Shown: one piece after another, positions 17,696 through 26,395 of the stretch
How positions within the stretch are numbered: position 1 is the first letter of the stretch
Layout of the letters: each line of letters opens with the position of its first letter
Origin: Massilia sp. Root335
GTDB taxonomy: Bacteria > Pseudomonadota > Gammaproteobacteria > Burkholderiales > Burkholderiaceae_D
Length of the DNA stretch: 56,135 nt
Direction of reading: 5' to 3'
Assembly (NCBI RefSeq): GCF_001425685.1
Contig: NZ_LMCY01000016.1
Location: 211 to 56,345 of the forward strand
Program-made: the position numbers and the translations under genes
Notes under the pieces: model-generated
Told to the model about the DNA's origin: nothing
Databases searched by the model: none
What the model saw: only the letters and a program-made list of their open reading frames with translations

Positions 17696-18490
17696 ATGAA
17701 CACCATCAAGATACTGGCTGGAAAACGAATCGCCATCCTCTCTGCCGACGGATGCGAGCAGGCGGAACTGAAGACCCCGGTGGCGGCCCTCACCGAAGCG
17801 GGCGCCGACGTGACGCTCGTGTCGCTGCGGCGCGGGCGGATACGCGGGATGCACATGCACGAGCCCGGCGAGCTCGTCCGCGTCGACAAGACCATCGACG
17901 ACGCCCAGGCGTCCGACTACGACGGCCTCTTCATCCCGGGCGGCTACGTCAGCCCCGACATCCTGCGGCAGTCGGCGCCGGTGCGTGCGTTCGTGCGGCA
18001 ATGCGATGCGGCCGGCAAGCCGATTGCCCTGATGTCCCAGGCGCCGCTGGTCCTCGTCTCGGCCGGACTCGCGGCGCGCCGTATCCTGACGTCCTGGCCC
18101 GGCGTGCGCGACGACGTCGTGAACGCGGGCGCAACCTGGCTGAACCAGGATGTCGTGCGCGACGCCCATGTGTTGTCGGGCCGCGGCACGCAGGACATGG
18201 CTGCGTTCGTGCAGGCCCTGGTCCCGTTCTTCGCGGGCGAGCCCGCGGCGGCGCCGATGCCCGACGCGCAATCGGACCCGGCGCAGGACAAGCCGCTGGA
18301 ACAGCCGAACCAGTCGCTGCGCTGGCTCGCGGCGCCGTCGTTCGGGACGATGCTCAGCCTGGCGCTGCTGGGTGTCGGCGTCGTGGCGGCCCAGCGCGTC
18401 CGGCACAAGCACGCGGCCGCCGGCGCGCCCGTCGAACCGCACGAGATCGCCGCCGCGCCGCCGGAGGCTAGTGCTCCCGCACGAGATTGA
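17696..18490 (+). CDS. DJ-1/PfpI-like protein with lost nucleophile and a C-terminal membrane anchor
   Basis: The 264-residue protein has a DJ-1/PfpI glutamine-amidotransferase-like domain at 9-178: RIAILSADGCEQAEL with the conserved glutamate Glu24, YDGLFIPGGY, LTSWPGVRDDVVNAGATW and the closing SGRGTQDMAAF. The nucleophile elbow, usually a Cys-His pair in a short AICHGP-like turn, reads ALMSQAP, so Ser114 and Gln115 replace Cys and His. Classical PfpI/DJ-1 chemistry is therefore unlikely. After a Pro/Ala/Asp-rich spacer (180-205) a hydrophobic stretch at 211-232 followed by RVRHKH suggests a tail anchor. Both traits are rare in the family. Its end overlaps by 23 bp the 3' end of the convergent TctC-type gene. 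Confidence 0.85.
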   Translation: MNTIKILAGKRIAILSADGCEQAELKTPVAALTEAGADVTLVSLRRGRIRGMHMHEPGELVRVDKTIDDAQASDYDGLFIPGGYVSPDILRQSAPVRAFVRQCDAAGKPIALMSQAPLVLVSAGLAARRILTSWPGVRDDVVNAGATWLNQDVVRDAHVLSGRGTQDMAAFVQALVPFFAGEPAAAPMPDAQSDPAQDKPLEQPNQSLRWLAAPSFGTMLSLALLGVGVVAAQRVRHKHAAAGAPVEPHEIAAAPPEASAPARD

Positions 18491-19445
18491 ATTGCCTGGC
18501 CTGCTGCTTGTAGGCGGCGACGGCCTGCCGGATGTAGCGGGTCAGCGCGTCGCCCGTGAGCGCGAGCGGATACAGCCCGATCTGCGCGCGCATCCGCGCG
18601 AATTCCGGTGCGGACTCGATGCGGTCGAAGGCCTGGACCCAGCGGCGATAGTCCGCTTCCGGCACGTCCGGCCCCATCCAGATGCCGCGGATCAGCGGCC
18701 ATACCACATCGAAACCTTGTTCGCGCGCCGTCGGCACGGTGGCCAGCGCGCCCGGCAGGCGCCGGTCGGACAGCACGGCCAGCACGCGCGCCTTGCCGGA
18801 CGCGGTGTACAGGCCCGACTCGGACACGTCGCTCGATACCACCTGGACATAGCCAGCCTGCATCGCGACGAATTCCTCGCCGCCGCCTTCGAGCGCGACG
18901 AAGCGCAGCTGGCGCGGGTCGATTCCGGCCTGGCGCGCCAGCAGCGCCATCTTCATCCAGTCCTGGCTGCCGATGGTGCCGGACATGCCGATCACGATCT
19001 TCTCGGGGTCGCGCCGCAACGCGTCCATCAGGTCGTGCAGCGAGCGGTACGGCGAGTCGGCGGGCACGGCGATGACGCCGTAATCGATGCCGAGTCCGGC
19101 GACCCAGCGGACGTCGTCGGGCGTGGCCTTGCCGAATTTGCCCTGGGCCAGGTTCAGCAAGGAACCGCCGGAAAACGCGACGAGGGTGTCCGGCTCGCCG
19201 CGGCGCTGCGACACGATCGTGTGCCACGCCACCGCGCCGATGCCGCCCGGCATATAGCTCAGCTTCAACCCGGGCGCGCCCGGTTTGCCCTGCAAGGCCT
19301 TCTGGGCCAGCTTGCAGGTGAGGTCCATCGCGCCGCCCGGCTTCGACGGGACGAGGCATTCGGCCTGGGCCGGTTGCTTCGCCAGTGCCGGCGCTGCCAG
19401 CAGCAGCGCGGCGAGCAGCGGCAGGAAGATGCGGTGTGCGTTCAT
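18468..19445 (-). CDS. TctC/Bug-type periplasmic solute-binding protein
   Basis: The 325-residue protein (signal peptide 1-22, ending ALAK) has the Bug fold: an opening CLVPSKPGGAMDLTC binding loop, SYMPGGIGAVAW, then VGMSGT-like and GGGEEFVAMQAG blocks and a C-terminal SAPEFARMRAQIGL. Such proteins bind carboxylates and normally serve a TctAB permease, or act as sensors. No TctAB is encoded here. The gene lies 43 bp downstream of a 2-hydroxycarboxylate permease on the same strand, so the pair may share a substrate such as citrate or malate. Start 19445 gives a clean signal peptide; two in-frame ATGs lie up to 24 bp further upstream. Confidence 0.85.
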   Translation of the reverse strand: MNAHRIFLPLLAALLLAAPALAKQPAQAECLVPSKPGGAMDLTCKLAQKALQGKPGAPGLKLSYMPGGIGAVAWHTIVSQRRGEPDTLVAFSGGSLLNLAQGKFGKATPDDVRWVAGLGIDYGVIAVPADSPYRSLHDLMDALRRDPEKIVIGMSGTIGSQDWMKMALLARQAGIDPRQLRFVALEGGGEEFVAMQAGYVQVVSSDVSESGLYTASGKARVLAVLSDRRLPGALATVPTAREQGFDVVWPLIRGIWMGPDVPEADYRRWVQAFDRIESAPEFARMRAQIGLYPLALTGDALTRYIRQAVAAYKQQARQFNLVREH

Positions 19446-19488
19446 GGGTCCCATCATACTCGCCGGCACGCTGTCGTTCGCGGATTCG

Positions 19489-20841
19489 TCAGTGCAACTG
19501 CGACATCAGCAACAGCGTCAGCGTGACCGTGATCGCGCCGCCGATCCGCGTGGCGATCTGCGCGAACGGCATCAGCTGCATGCGCTCGGCCGCGGTCAGG
19601 ATCGCCACGTCGCCCGTACCGCCCTGGCCGCTGTGGCAGGCATTGATGATGGCCGCTTCGATCGGGTACATATTCATCTTGCGGCCGACGAAGAAGCCGG
19701 TCGCGATCAGGCTGGCCACCGTCGAGACGATGATGACGAGATTGACGACGTTGAATGCCGACACGAGTTTGTCCCACGGCGTCATCGACGCGCCGATCGC
19801 GAACAGCAGCGGATACGTGACCGCGGTGGAAAAGAACTTGTAGACGATGTACGAACTTTGCTGCAGCTGCGGCGACACGAGGCGCGACAGCTTGAACATC
19901 ACGGCCACGAACAGCATCGCCACCGGCGCCGGGAAGGCGAACAGGCGGAAGCACATCATGCCGACCATGTACAGCGAAATGGACGTGATGCCGGCCGCGG
20001 CGATATTGCCGATGTCGAAATTGCCGGACACGGCCTCGGCCTGCGGCTTCAGGTCGCCGTCGTCGTTCGGCTGCAGGCGGCCGTTGCCGGTCAGGTGGGG
20101 ACGCTTCTTGCCGAGCGAATTCAGCATGCCGGACAGCAGGATCGCGGTCAGGCTGCCCAGCATCACGGGCGGCAGGACCTCGGCGAAAATATGGCCCTGT
20201 TCCTGTCCCAGGATGCCCGCATAACCGATCGACAGCGGAATCGCGCCTTCGCCGACGCCGCCGGCCATGATCGGCGCGACGAGGTAGAAGAACGTGTGGT
20301 ACGGACCGAGGCCCAGCACGGTGCCGACGGTGGTGCCGACGACGCCCGCCACGACGGAGCCGATGGCCAGCGGCACGAAGATCTTGAGGAAGCCCTTGAT
20401 GAGCACCGCCCGGTCCATGCTCAGGATGCTGCCGACGATGATCGACGAGATGAACAGGTACAGGAAATTGGTCGATTTGGTGAAGTCGACGACGTTCTTC
20501 AGGACTGGCGGCGGCAGCAGCTTGCTGAACGCCAGGTAGGACGGAATGAAGGTGGCGAAAATCGCCGCGGCGCCGATGTTGCGGAAGAACGGCAGGCGCT
20601 TGCCCAGCTCGGCGCAGGAAAAGCCGCCGACGGTCAGGATCGCGATCGACACGCAGATATCGTTCGGCACCTTGCCGGTCGCGACGAAGCCGCCGATCAG
20701 TGCCAGCAGCAGCACATACACCGGCAGCGGCACGATGCCGATGCGGGCCTGCGCGATGCGGCGGCAGGCGCCCGCGAAGGATGTGGCGGCCGGCTTGGCG
20801 TCGTCGCGCGCCGGCGTGTAGGTCGTCGTAGTCGTATTCAT
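19489..20841 (-). CDS. 2-hydroxycarboxylate transporter (CitS/CitP/MaeP family permease)
   Basis: The 450-residue inner-membrane protein carries citrate, malate or a related hydroxyacid, usually with sodium or protons. About eleven membrane segments are visible. The two family re-entrant-loop motifs are present: PIMAGGVGEGAIPLS in the first half and HSGQGGTGDVAILTA near the C-terminus, both GGxG-type. The arginine-containing stretch after the second loop (QLMPFAQIATRIGGA) is also typical. AGGAGC precedes the ATG. It is the first gene of a two-gene unit with the TctC-type binding protein. Family members normally act alone, so a periplasmic partner would be new. Confidence 0.92.
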   Translation of the reverse strand: MNTTTTTYTPARDDAKPAATSFAGACRRIAQARIGIVPLPVYVLLLALIGGFVATGKVPNDICVSIAILTVGGFSCAELGKRLPFFRNIGAAAIFATFIPSYLAFSKLLPPPVLKNVVDFTKSTNFLYLFISSIIVGSILSMDRAVLIKGFLKIFVPLAIGSVVAGVVGTTVGTVLGLGPYHTFFYLVAPIMAGGVGEGAIPLSIGYAGILGQEQGHIFAEVLPPVMLGSLTAILLSGMLNSLGKKRPHLTGNGRLQPNDDGDLKPQAEAVSGNFDIGNIAAAGITSISLYMVGMMCFRLFAFPAPVAMLFVAVMFKLSRLVSPQLQQSSYIVYKFFSTAVTYPLLFAIGASMTPWDKLVSAFNVVNLVIIVSTVASLIATGFFVGRKMNMYPIEAAIINACHSGQGGTGDVAILTAAERMQLMPFAQIATRIGGAITVTLTLLLMSQLH

Positions 20842-20993
20842 GGTGTGCTCCTCTTCTTGGCCCAGGCTCCGGCATTCCCGGCAGGTAGATATGGAATGCG
20901 GTGATACGATTGATCAGCCTGGTGAATGGAGCCCACTATAGCGACGCAACCCTTCAATTACCTTTCAGCCGGCAGGCGCGGCATAATGTCGCC

Positions 20994-21689
20994 ATGTTCC
21001 CATCCGTTTCCCTCGACGTCAGCGCCGCGATCAAGACCCTCCTTCTCACGCTCGACCTGCTCGGCACCTTCGTGTTCGCGCTCTCCGGCGCCGTGGCCGG
21101 CGTGCGCCGCCGGCTCGACCTGTTCGGCGTGCTGGTGCTATCGTTCGTCGCCGCCAACTCGGGCGGCATCGTGCGCGACGTCCTGATCGGCGCGGCGCCG
21201 CCGGCGGCGATCCGCGACTGGCGCTACCTCGCCGCGTCGCTGCTGGCCGGCGTGCTGATCTTCTTCTGGTATCCGGGCATCAAGCGCCTGCGCAGCCCGG
21301 TGCTGGTGTTCGACGCCGCGGGCCTCGCGTTGTTCTGCGTGGCGGGCGCGCAGAAAGCCCTCGTGTTCGGCCTGTCCCCGGTGATGGCCGCCCTGCTCGG
21401 CATGCTCACGGGCGTCGGCGGCGGCGTCGCGCGCGACGTGCTGCTGTCCGAGATCCCGGCCGTGCTGCGCTCCGACATCTACGCCGTCGCCGCGCTGGCC
21501 GGGGCGGCCGTGATGGTGACGGGCGACGCGCTGGGCCTGCCCGGCCCCGCGAGCGCCTGCGCCGGCGCGGCCCTCTGTTTCGGGCTGCGGCTGGCGGCCA
21601 TCCAGCTCGACTGGCACCTGCCCGTGGCGCGCACGGCGCGCCACGCGGCGGACGATGCCGAGGCGGCCGGGCGCCGGGACGAGCGCTAG
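20994..21689 (+). CDS. TRIC/UPF0126-family membrane channel protein (YicG-like)
   Basis: The 231-residue protein has seven hydrophobic segments and two matching halves, each with the family glycine-rich motif: GGIVRDVLIG near 55 and GGVARDVLLSEIP near 152. Bacterial members form trimeric monovalent-cation channels resembling eukaryotic TRIC. ATG 20994 is chosen because the first membrane segment follows directly; the upstream open frame is polar. It lies 80 bp ahead of the five-gene binding-protein/permease cluster on the same strand and could be its first gene. Confidence 0.88.
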   Translation: MFPSVSLDVSAAIKTLLLTLDLLGTFVFALSGAVAGVRRRLDLFGVLVLSFVAANSGGIVRDVLIGAAPPAAIRDWRYLAASLLAGVLIFFWYPGIKRLRSPVLVFDAAGLALFCVAGAQKALVFGLSPVMAALLGMLTGVGGGVARDVLLSEIPAVLRSDIYAVAALAGAAVMVTGDALGLPGPASACAGAALCFGLRLAAIQLDWHLPVARTARHAADDAEAAGRRDER

Positions 21690-21769
21690 CCGGACAGCGT
21701 CAGATACCATCAGGAGGCGACGGCGGCGGCACCCTACCATTGATCGGTCAGCAATGGAATGAGGCCGCC

Positions 21770-22522
21770 ATGAACGCCCAACGCTTCCCGCTGCGCGCGC
21801 CCGCCGACGGTGCGCGCGCACTGCAATTGACCGGCTCGACGACGCTGCTGCCGCGGATGCAGCGCGTCGCCGAAGCCTATATGGAGACGCACGCCGTCCG
21901 CGTCGTCATCGACGACGGCTGCGGCACGGCGCGCGGCTACAAGGCGCTGCTCGACGGCACCACCGACATCGCCATGGCCAGCGGCACCGTCCCCGACGAC
22001 CTGGCCGCCGCCGCCACCGCGCGCGGCGTCGCGTTCCACACGACGGTCGTCACGCAGGACGCCATCCTGGCGCTGGTGCACGCCGCCAATCCGCTCGCGA
22101 CGCTCACCCTGCTCCAGCTGCGCAACATCTTCACCGGCCGCGTCGCCAACTGGCGCGCCCTCGGCGGCCAGGACGCCCCCATCGAGGTGCTGGTGGGGCC
22201 GCCCACGGGCGGCGTATCGAGCAGCTGGCGCAGGCGGCTGCTCGGCGACGACGACACATTCACGCCGCTGGCGCGGGTGCTCGGCACGAACGACCGGCTG
22301 GCCCGCATGGCGGCGCGTCCATTCGCCGTCACCTACCTGCCGCAAATGACGCTCCCCACGCGCCGCGTGAAGGCCGTGCGCGTCGACGGCATCGCGGCCG
22401 ACCTGGCGCCGCTGGCCTATCCCCTGCACGCGCCGATGATGCTCGTGACGCTTGGCGCGCCGGCGCTGGCGGCGCACCGGTTCATCGCCTACGCCGCCGC
22501 CGCGGATGCGCATCATGCGTAG
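21770..22522 (+). CDS. PstS-like phosphate/anion-binding protein without a signal peptide
   Basis: The 250-residue protein shows the PstS/PBP-like type-2 fold from near the N-terminus: LTGSTTLLPRMQRVAEAYM, then DDGCGTARGYKALLDGTTDIAMAS, DAILALVHAANPL and LQLRNIFTGRVANWRALGG. These are the phosphate-loop and hinge signatures. No signal peptide or membrane segment is seen from ATG 21770 or from the possible earlier ATG at 21740, so it may act in the cytoplasm or be exported another way. It is the first of five packed genes; its stop overlaps the next start (ATGCGTAG at 22515-22522). Confidence 0.82.
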   Translation: MNAQRFPLRAPADGARALQLTGSTTLLPRMQRVAEAYMETHAVRVVIDDGCGTARGYKALLDGTTDIAMASGTVPDDLAAAATARGVAFHTTVVTQDAILALVHAANPLATLTLLQLRNIFTGRVANWRALGGQDAPIEVLVGPPTGGVSSSWRRRLLGDDDTFTPLARVLGTNDRLARMAARPFAVTYLPQMTLPTRRVKAVRVDGIAADLAPLAYPLHAPMMLVTLGAPALAAHRFIAYAAAADAHHA

Positions 22523-23357
22523 GCGGCACGCCTGCATCGCGCTGGCCGGCGCCGCCGGCGCGCTGGCAACCGGCGCCTGCACGCGCGGCGGCGCGGACGA
22601 CGGGGCCGCGCGCGAATCGCTGCTGATCGGGGCGGCCGCCGCGATGCTGCCGCTGACGCGGGCGCTGGCCCAGGCCTTCGTGCGCGAGCCGGGCGCGCCC
22701 GCCATCCTCGTCGAGCGCGGCGGCTCGCTGCCGGCCTACATCGCGGCCAGCCGCGGCGCGATCGACCTCGCGGCCATGACGCGCGCGCTGTCGGATGGCG
22801 AGGACGACGCCGGCGCCCACAACTACCTGATCGCCCGCGACGACATCGGCATCGTCGCGCACCCCGCCCTGCCGGTGCGCGGCCTGACGCGCGCCCAGGT
22901 GCGTGCCGTGTGCACGGGCGAGGTCGCGAACTGGCGCGTGCTCGGCGGTCCGGACCGGCCGGTGGCCGTGTACGCGCTCCCGCGCGGCGCCACGGCGCGC
23001 CAGTCGGCGGAACGGCTGGTGCTGGACGGCGCCGAATTCGCCGTCGATGCCCGCGAGTGCGCCGACGCCGCCGCCCTGGTCGCGGCGGTGGCGGGCGATC
23101 CGGCCGGCATCGCCTGCGTCGACGGCCATGCCCGTGCCGGCGCCGGGGCCGCCGCGGGCGCGGTCGCCGTGCTCGCGGTCGACGGCGTGCATCCGGCGCG
23201 CGCCACCGTGCTGTCGGCCCGCTATCCCCATACGCACAGCTTTCACCTGCTGCTGCACGGCGAGCCCGGCGGCGCGCGCAGTGCGTTCGTGCGCTTCGCG
23301 CGCAGCGCCGCCGGCCAGGCCATCGTCGAACGCCTCGGCCTCGTCGCCGTTTGCTGA
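22515..23357 (+). CDS. Second PstS-like binding protein, exported
   Basis: The 280-residue protein carries an N-terminal Arg-rich export signal with a cysteine near residue 22 (ALATGACTRGG), which could be a loose lipobox. The fold matches PstS: LLIGAAAAMLPLTRALAQAF, ERGGSLPAYIAASRGAIDLAAM, VCTGEVANWRVLGGPDRPVAVYALPRGA. It is a distant paralogue of the preceding gene, sharing the TGxVANWRxLGG block. ATG 22515 overlaps the upstream stop; ATG 22506 is a close alternative. Ligand contacts of a phosphate-specific PstS (TGSSG-type loop) are altered, so another anion is possible. Confidence 0.8.
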   Translation: MRRRHACIALAGAAGALATGACTRGGADDGAARESLLIGAAAAMLPLTRALAQAFVREPGAPAILVERGGSLPAYIAASRGAIDLAAMTRALSDGEDDAGAHNYLIARDDIGIVAHPALPVRGLTRAQVRAVCTGEVANWRVLGGPDRPVAVYALPRGATARQSAERLVLDGAEFAVDARECADAAALVAAVAGDPAGIACVDGHARAGAGAAAGAVAVLAVDGVHPARATVLSARYPHTHSFHLLLHGEPGGARSAFVRFARSAAGQAIVERLGLVAVC

Positions 23358-23381
23358 CCGTTTTCCGACCAGGACCACGAC

Positions 23382-24554
23382 ATGCCCAATCCTCCCATTC
23401 CGGCGCTGCTCATGCGCCGCTGGCAGCAGCACGGCCGCAGCGCCCGCCTGCTCGTCGCCACCCTGCTGCTCGTACTGGCCGGCGTCGCGGCATGGTCGGT
23501 GGTCGAACTGATCCCGCACCGCTACGCGCTGACGATCTCCGGCACCGACATCACCAGCAACCGCCACTTCTTCGCCAAGGCCCTGCAGGAGGCCGCGGCC
23601 GCCAACGGCGTCGCCCTCACGCTGCGGCCCACCGACGGCTCGCAGGAAGCGCTGGCGCTCGTCGCGGCCGGCAAGCTGGATCTCGCCTTCGTCCAGGGCG
23701 GCCTCGACCTGCCGAGCGCGAACGTGGTGCAGGTGGCGACCGTGACGTCGGAACTGCTCCACTTCCTGGTCCGTCCCGGCATCGTCGACATCGCCGGCCT
23801 GCGCGGGCATCGCGTCAACCTCAACAGCCGCAAGGGCGGCACGCGCCTCGTCGCGCGCCAGATCCTCGCCTTCGCCGGCCTGCGCGACGGCATCGACTAC
23901 GTGGAGTCGAACATCCCGACCGAGGACCTGCTCACGCAGCGCGGCGACCGCCTGCCCGACGCCATCGTGGTCACGTCGTTCGCGCCGTCCGACGTCGTCG
24001 ACTACCTCGTCCGGCAGCACGGCTACCGCCTGCTCGACGTGCCGTTCGCGTCGTCGTTCGCGCTGCGCCACGAGTGGGCGGCCGAGGCGGAGATCGGCGC
24101 CCTCATGTACAGCGCGGCGCCGCCGGTGCCGCCGCACGCGATCAAGACGGTCGGCGTCAAGCTGTCCCTGGTCGCCAACCGCGGGGTCGACGCCGGGGCC
24201 ATCGTCAAGGTGCTCGACAGCCTGTACGGCCCCGCGCTGGCGGCGCGCCTCAAGATGCACCTGGACGAGGCGCTGATCCTGTCGGCCAGCGCCTATCCGC
24301 CCGCCGAGGGCACGCGCCGCTTCATCGAGCGCGACAAGCCGCTGTTGTCGCGCGAGCTGCTGGACAAGCTCAAGGCGGCGATGGGCCTCGTGGTGTCGGT
24401 GTATTCGGGCTTGCTGGTCGTGCTCAAGTGGTTCCGCCAGGTGCCGCTCGCGCTGGCCGCGGCCGACGCCGATCCGCGCGCCGAACCCATCGAACCCGGC
24501 GAGCCCGATGAGCCCGACGGCCCGCGCCCGGACCCCGCGCAGGAGGCGCAATGA
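23382..24554 (+). CDS. Membrane-anchored TAXI-type TRAP solute-binding protein
   Basis: The 390-residue protein has an N-terminal membrane anchor at about 22-42, a TAXI-like binding domain at about 48-310 (LTISGTDITSNRHFFAKAL, LVAAGKLDLAFVQGG, LRGHRVNLNSRKGGTRLVARQIL) and a second hydrophobic stretch near 337-355 before an acidic, proline-rich tail. TAXI proteins feed TRAP transporters, but no TRAP permease is encoded; the next gene is an SLC13-like permease that overlaps it by ATGA. AGGACC precedes the ATG. Tethering at both ends would hold the domain beside the permease. This reading is inference. Confidence 0.8.
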   Translation: MPNPPIPALLMRRWQQHGRSARLLVATLLLVLAGVAAWSVVELIPHRYALTISGTDITSNRHFFAKALQEAAAANGVALTLRPTDGSQEALALVAAGKLDLAFVQGGLDLPSANVVQVATVTSELLHFLVRPGIVDIAGLRGHRVNLNSRKGGTRLVARQILAFAGLRDGIDYVESNIPTEDLLTQRGDRLPDAIVVTSFAPSDVVDYLVRQHGYRLLDVPFASSFALRHEWAAEAEIGALMYSAAPPVPPHAIKTVGVKLSLVANRGVDAGAIVKVLDSLYGPALAARLKMHLDEALILSASAYPPAEGTRRFIERDKPLLSRELLDKLKAAMGLVVSVYSGLLVVLKWFRQVPLALAAADADPRAEPIEPGEPDEPDGPRPDPAQEAQ

Positions 24555-26395
24555 TGGATACCCTCGCCAGCGCGGCCGCCCGCCTGCAGGCCGACCCCGT
24601 GATCGGACGCGCCAGCCGGCCCAGCCTGGCGCGCCTGGTGGCGCAGGCGGGCCGCCTGCAGTTCGGTGCCGGCACCGCGATCTATGCCGCCGGTGCGGGC
24701 GCCGACTGCGTCTACCTGCTCGTCGAAGGCGCCGTCACGCTCGTGTCGCCGCAGGGCGTCCGCCGCGCCGTCCGGGCGGGGCGTTTCGGCGAGGAGGCGG
24801 CGTCGGATGCGCATGCCTACCTGACCGGCGCCGTCGCCGTCGAGGACGCCACCGTGCTGTGCCTGCCGCGCGCCGCCGTGCGGGCCCTGCTCGACGCCAA
24901 TCCGATGCTGCAGACCGATCTGCTGTTCTCGCTGACGAGCAACCTGGCCGGCGAAACGCTGGCGCGCCCGGCGCCGCCGGCGCCCGCGCCGCGCACGGGC
25001 TACCGCCGCCACGCCGCGCCCGGCTGGCTCCTCGTCAGCGCGGCGGCGCTGCTGACGCTGGCCTGCGGCGGCGGGCACGGCATCGACCACGGCGGCGTGA
25101 TCTTCCTCGCCATCTTCGCGGCGACGATCGCCATGTGGATCTGCAACCTCGTCGACGACTACATCCCCGCCCTGTTCGCCCTGCTGGCGACGCTGCTGAC
25201 CGGCCTCGTGCCGGTGCCCGTCGTCCTGTCCGGCTTCGCCTCGGACGGCTTCCTGATGGCGCTCAGCACGCTGGCGCTGGGCACCGTCGTCGTCAGTTCC
25301 GGCCTCGGCTACCGCGTCATGCTGCTGCTGTTGCGCCGCCTGCCCAACCGCCAGCGCTGGCACAACGTGGGGCTGTTCGCGACGGGCCTGCTGCTGACGC
25401 CGCTGATCCCCACCGCCAACGGCCGCATCGCGCTGCTGGCGCCGTTCTACGCCGACATGGTCGACAACCTGCACCTGGCCCGCCAAGGCCGGGCCGCGAC
25501 CCGGCTGGCGCTGAGCTGCTTCAGCGGCGGCACGCTGTTCTCGGCCATCTTCATCACCAGCAAATCGGTCAACTTCGCCGTGTTCGGGCTGCTGTCGCCC
25601 CAGGGCCAGGACCATTTCCAGGGCGCGGCGTGGCTGCAGGCGGCCCTCGTCACCGCCGCCGTCCTGCTCGCGGCACACGCCTGCGCCGCGTGGTTCGGCT
25701 GCCGCAACGCCGAACGTCCGCACCTGCCCCGGGCCCGGATCGACCAGCAGTGCGCCCTGCTGGGCGAGCTGTCCGGCCGCGAATGGGCGGCGCTGGCCGG
25801 GATCGGCTTCATGGTGACGGGCATCGTCACCAGCTCGCTGCACAAGGTGCAAGCCCCCTGGCTGGGCTTCGCGATGCTGTTCGGCCTGTTGTTGTGGGGC
25901 ACGCTCGACAAGAAGGAACTGAAAGAAAAGGTCGACTGGACCTTCCTGCTGTACCTGAGCGGCATCACCGGCATCGTCGCCGCGTTCAACCGCCTGGGCC
26001 TGGACCACGCGCTGGGCACCCACCTGTCCGCGCTCGGCACCAGCATGCGCGACCATTTCGCCCTGTTCGTGCTGCTGCTCTATGCGCTCGTCAACCTGAT
26101 CCGGCTGGCGGCGCCGAGCAACGCGACGAGCGTGATCCTGGCCACGATCCTGATGCCGCTGGCCCAGGTGAACGGCGTCAACGAATGGCTGGTCGGCTTC
26201 ATCATCCTCGTGTTTTCGGAAGTGTGGTGGCTGCCCTACCAGTGCAGCTACTACCTGCAGATGCAACAGCTGAGCGGCGGCGCGGCGCCCTACGACGAGA
26301 GGCGCTTCCTGTGGCTCAACGCGCTGCTGAACCTGGCCAGGCTGCTGGCCGTCTACGCGAGCTTTCCGTACTGGGACATGCTGGGGATACGATGA
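24551..26395 (+). CDS. SLC13/DASS-like permease with N-terminal cNMP-binding-like domain
   Basis: The 614-residue protein joins a Crp-type beta-roll (about 20-140, VYLLVEGAVTLVSPQGVRR then RFGEEAASDAHAYLTGAV) to an anion-symporter membrane domain (about 155-605, roughly twelve segments). In the phosphate-binding cassette the Gly-Glu pair is kept, but the RxA arginine that contacts cyclic-nucleotide phosphate is replaced (GAVA), so it may bind another ligand or none. The symporter half shows PLIPTANGRIALLAPF and APSNATSVILATILMPL at the two clamshell-loop positions, variants of the SNT motifs. It overlaps both neighbours by ATGA, which indicates translational coupling. Transport substrate is unknown; dicarboxylates or sulfate are the family norm. 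Confidence 0.85.
   Translation: MMDTLASAAARLQADPVIGRASRPSLARLVAQAGRLQFGAGTAIYAAGAGADCVYLLVEGAVTLVSPQGVRRAVRAGRFGEEAASDAHAYLTGAVAVEDATVLCLPRAAVRALLDANPMLQTDLLFSLTSNLAGETLARPAPPAPAPRTGYRRHAAPGWLLVSAAALLTLACGGGHGIDHGGVIFLAIFAATIAMWICNLVDDYIPALFALLATLLTGLVPVPVVLSGFASDGFLMALSTLALGTVVVSSGLGYRVMLLLLRRLPNRQRWHNVGLFATGLLLTPLIPTANGRIALLAPFYADMVDNLHLARQGRAATRLALSCFSGGTLFSAIFITSKSVNFAVFGLLSPQGQDHFQGAAWLQAALVTAAVLLAAHACAAWFGCRNAERPHLPRARIDQQCALLGELSGREWAALAGIGFMVTGIVTSSLHKVQAPWLGFAMLFGLLLWGTLDKKELKEKVDWTFLLYLSGITGIVAAFNRLGLDHALGTHLSALGTSMRDHFALFVLLLYALVNLIRLAAPSNATSVILATILMPLAQVNGVNEWLVGFIILVFSEVWWLPYQCSYYLQMQQLSGGAAPYDERRFLWLNALLNLARLLAVYASFPYWDMLGIR

Noticed and set aside
22482..24551. A 689-codon minus-strand reading across the binding-protein genes
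   Set aside because: Antisense to genes with recognisable folds; low-complexity composition.
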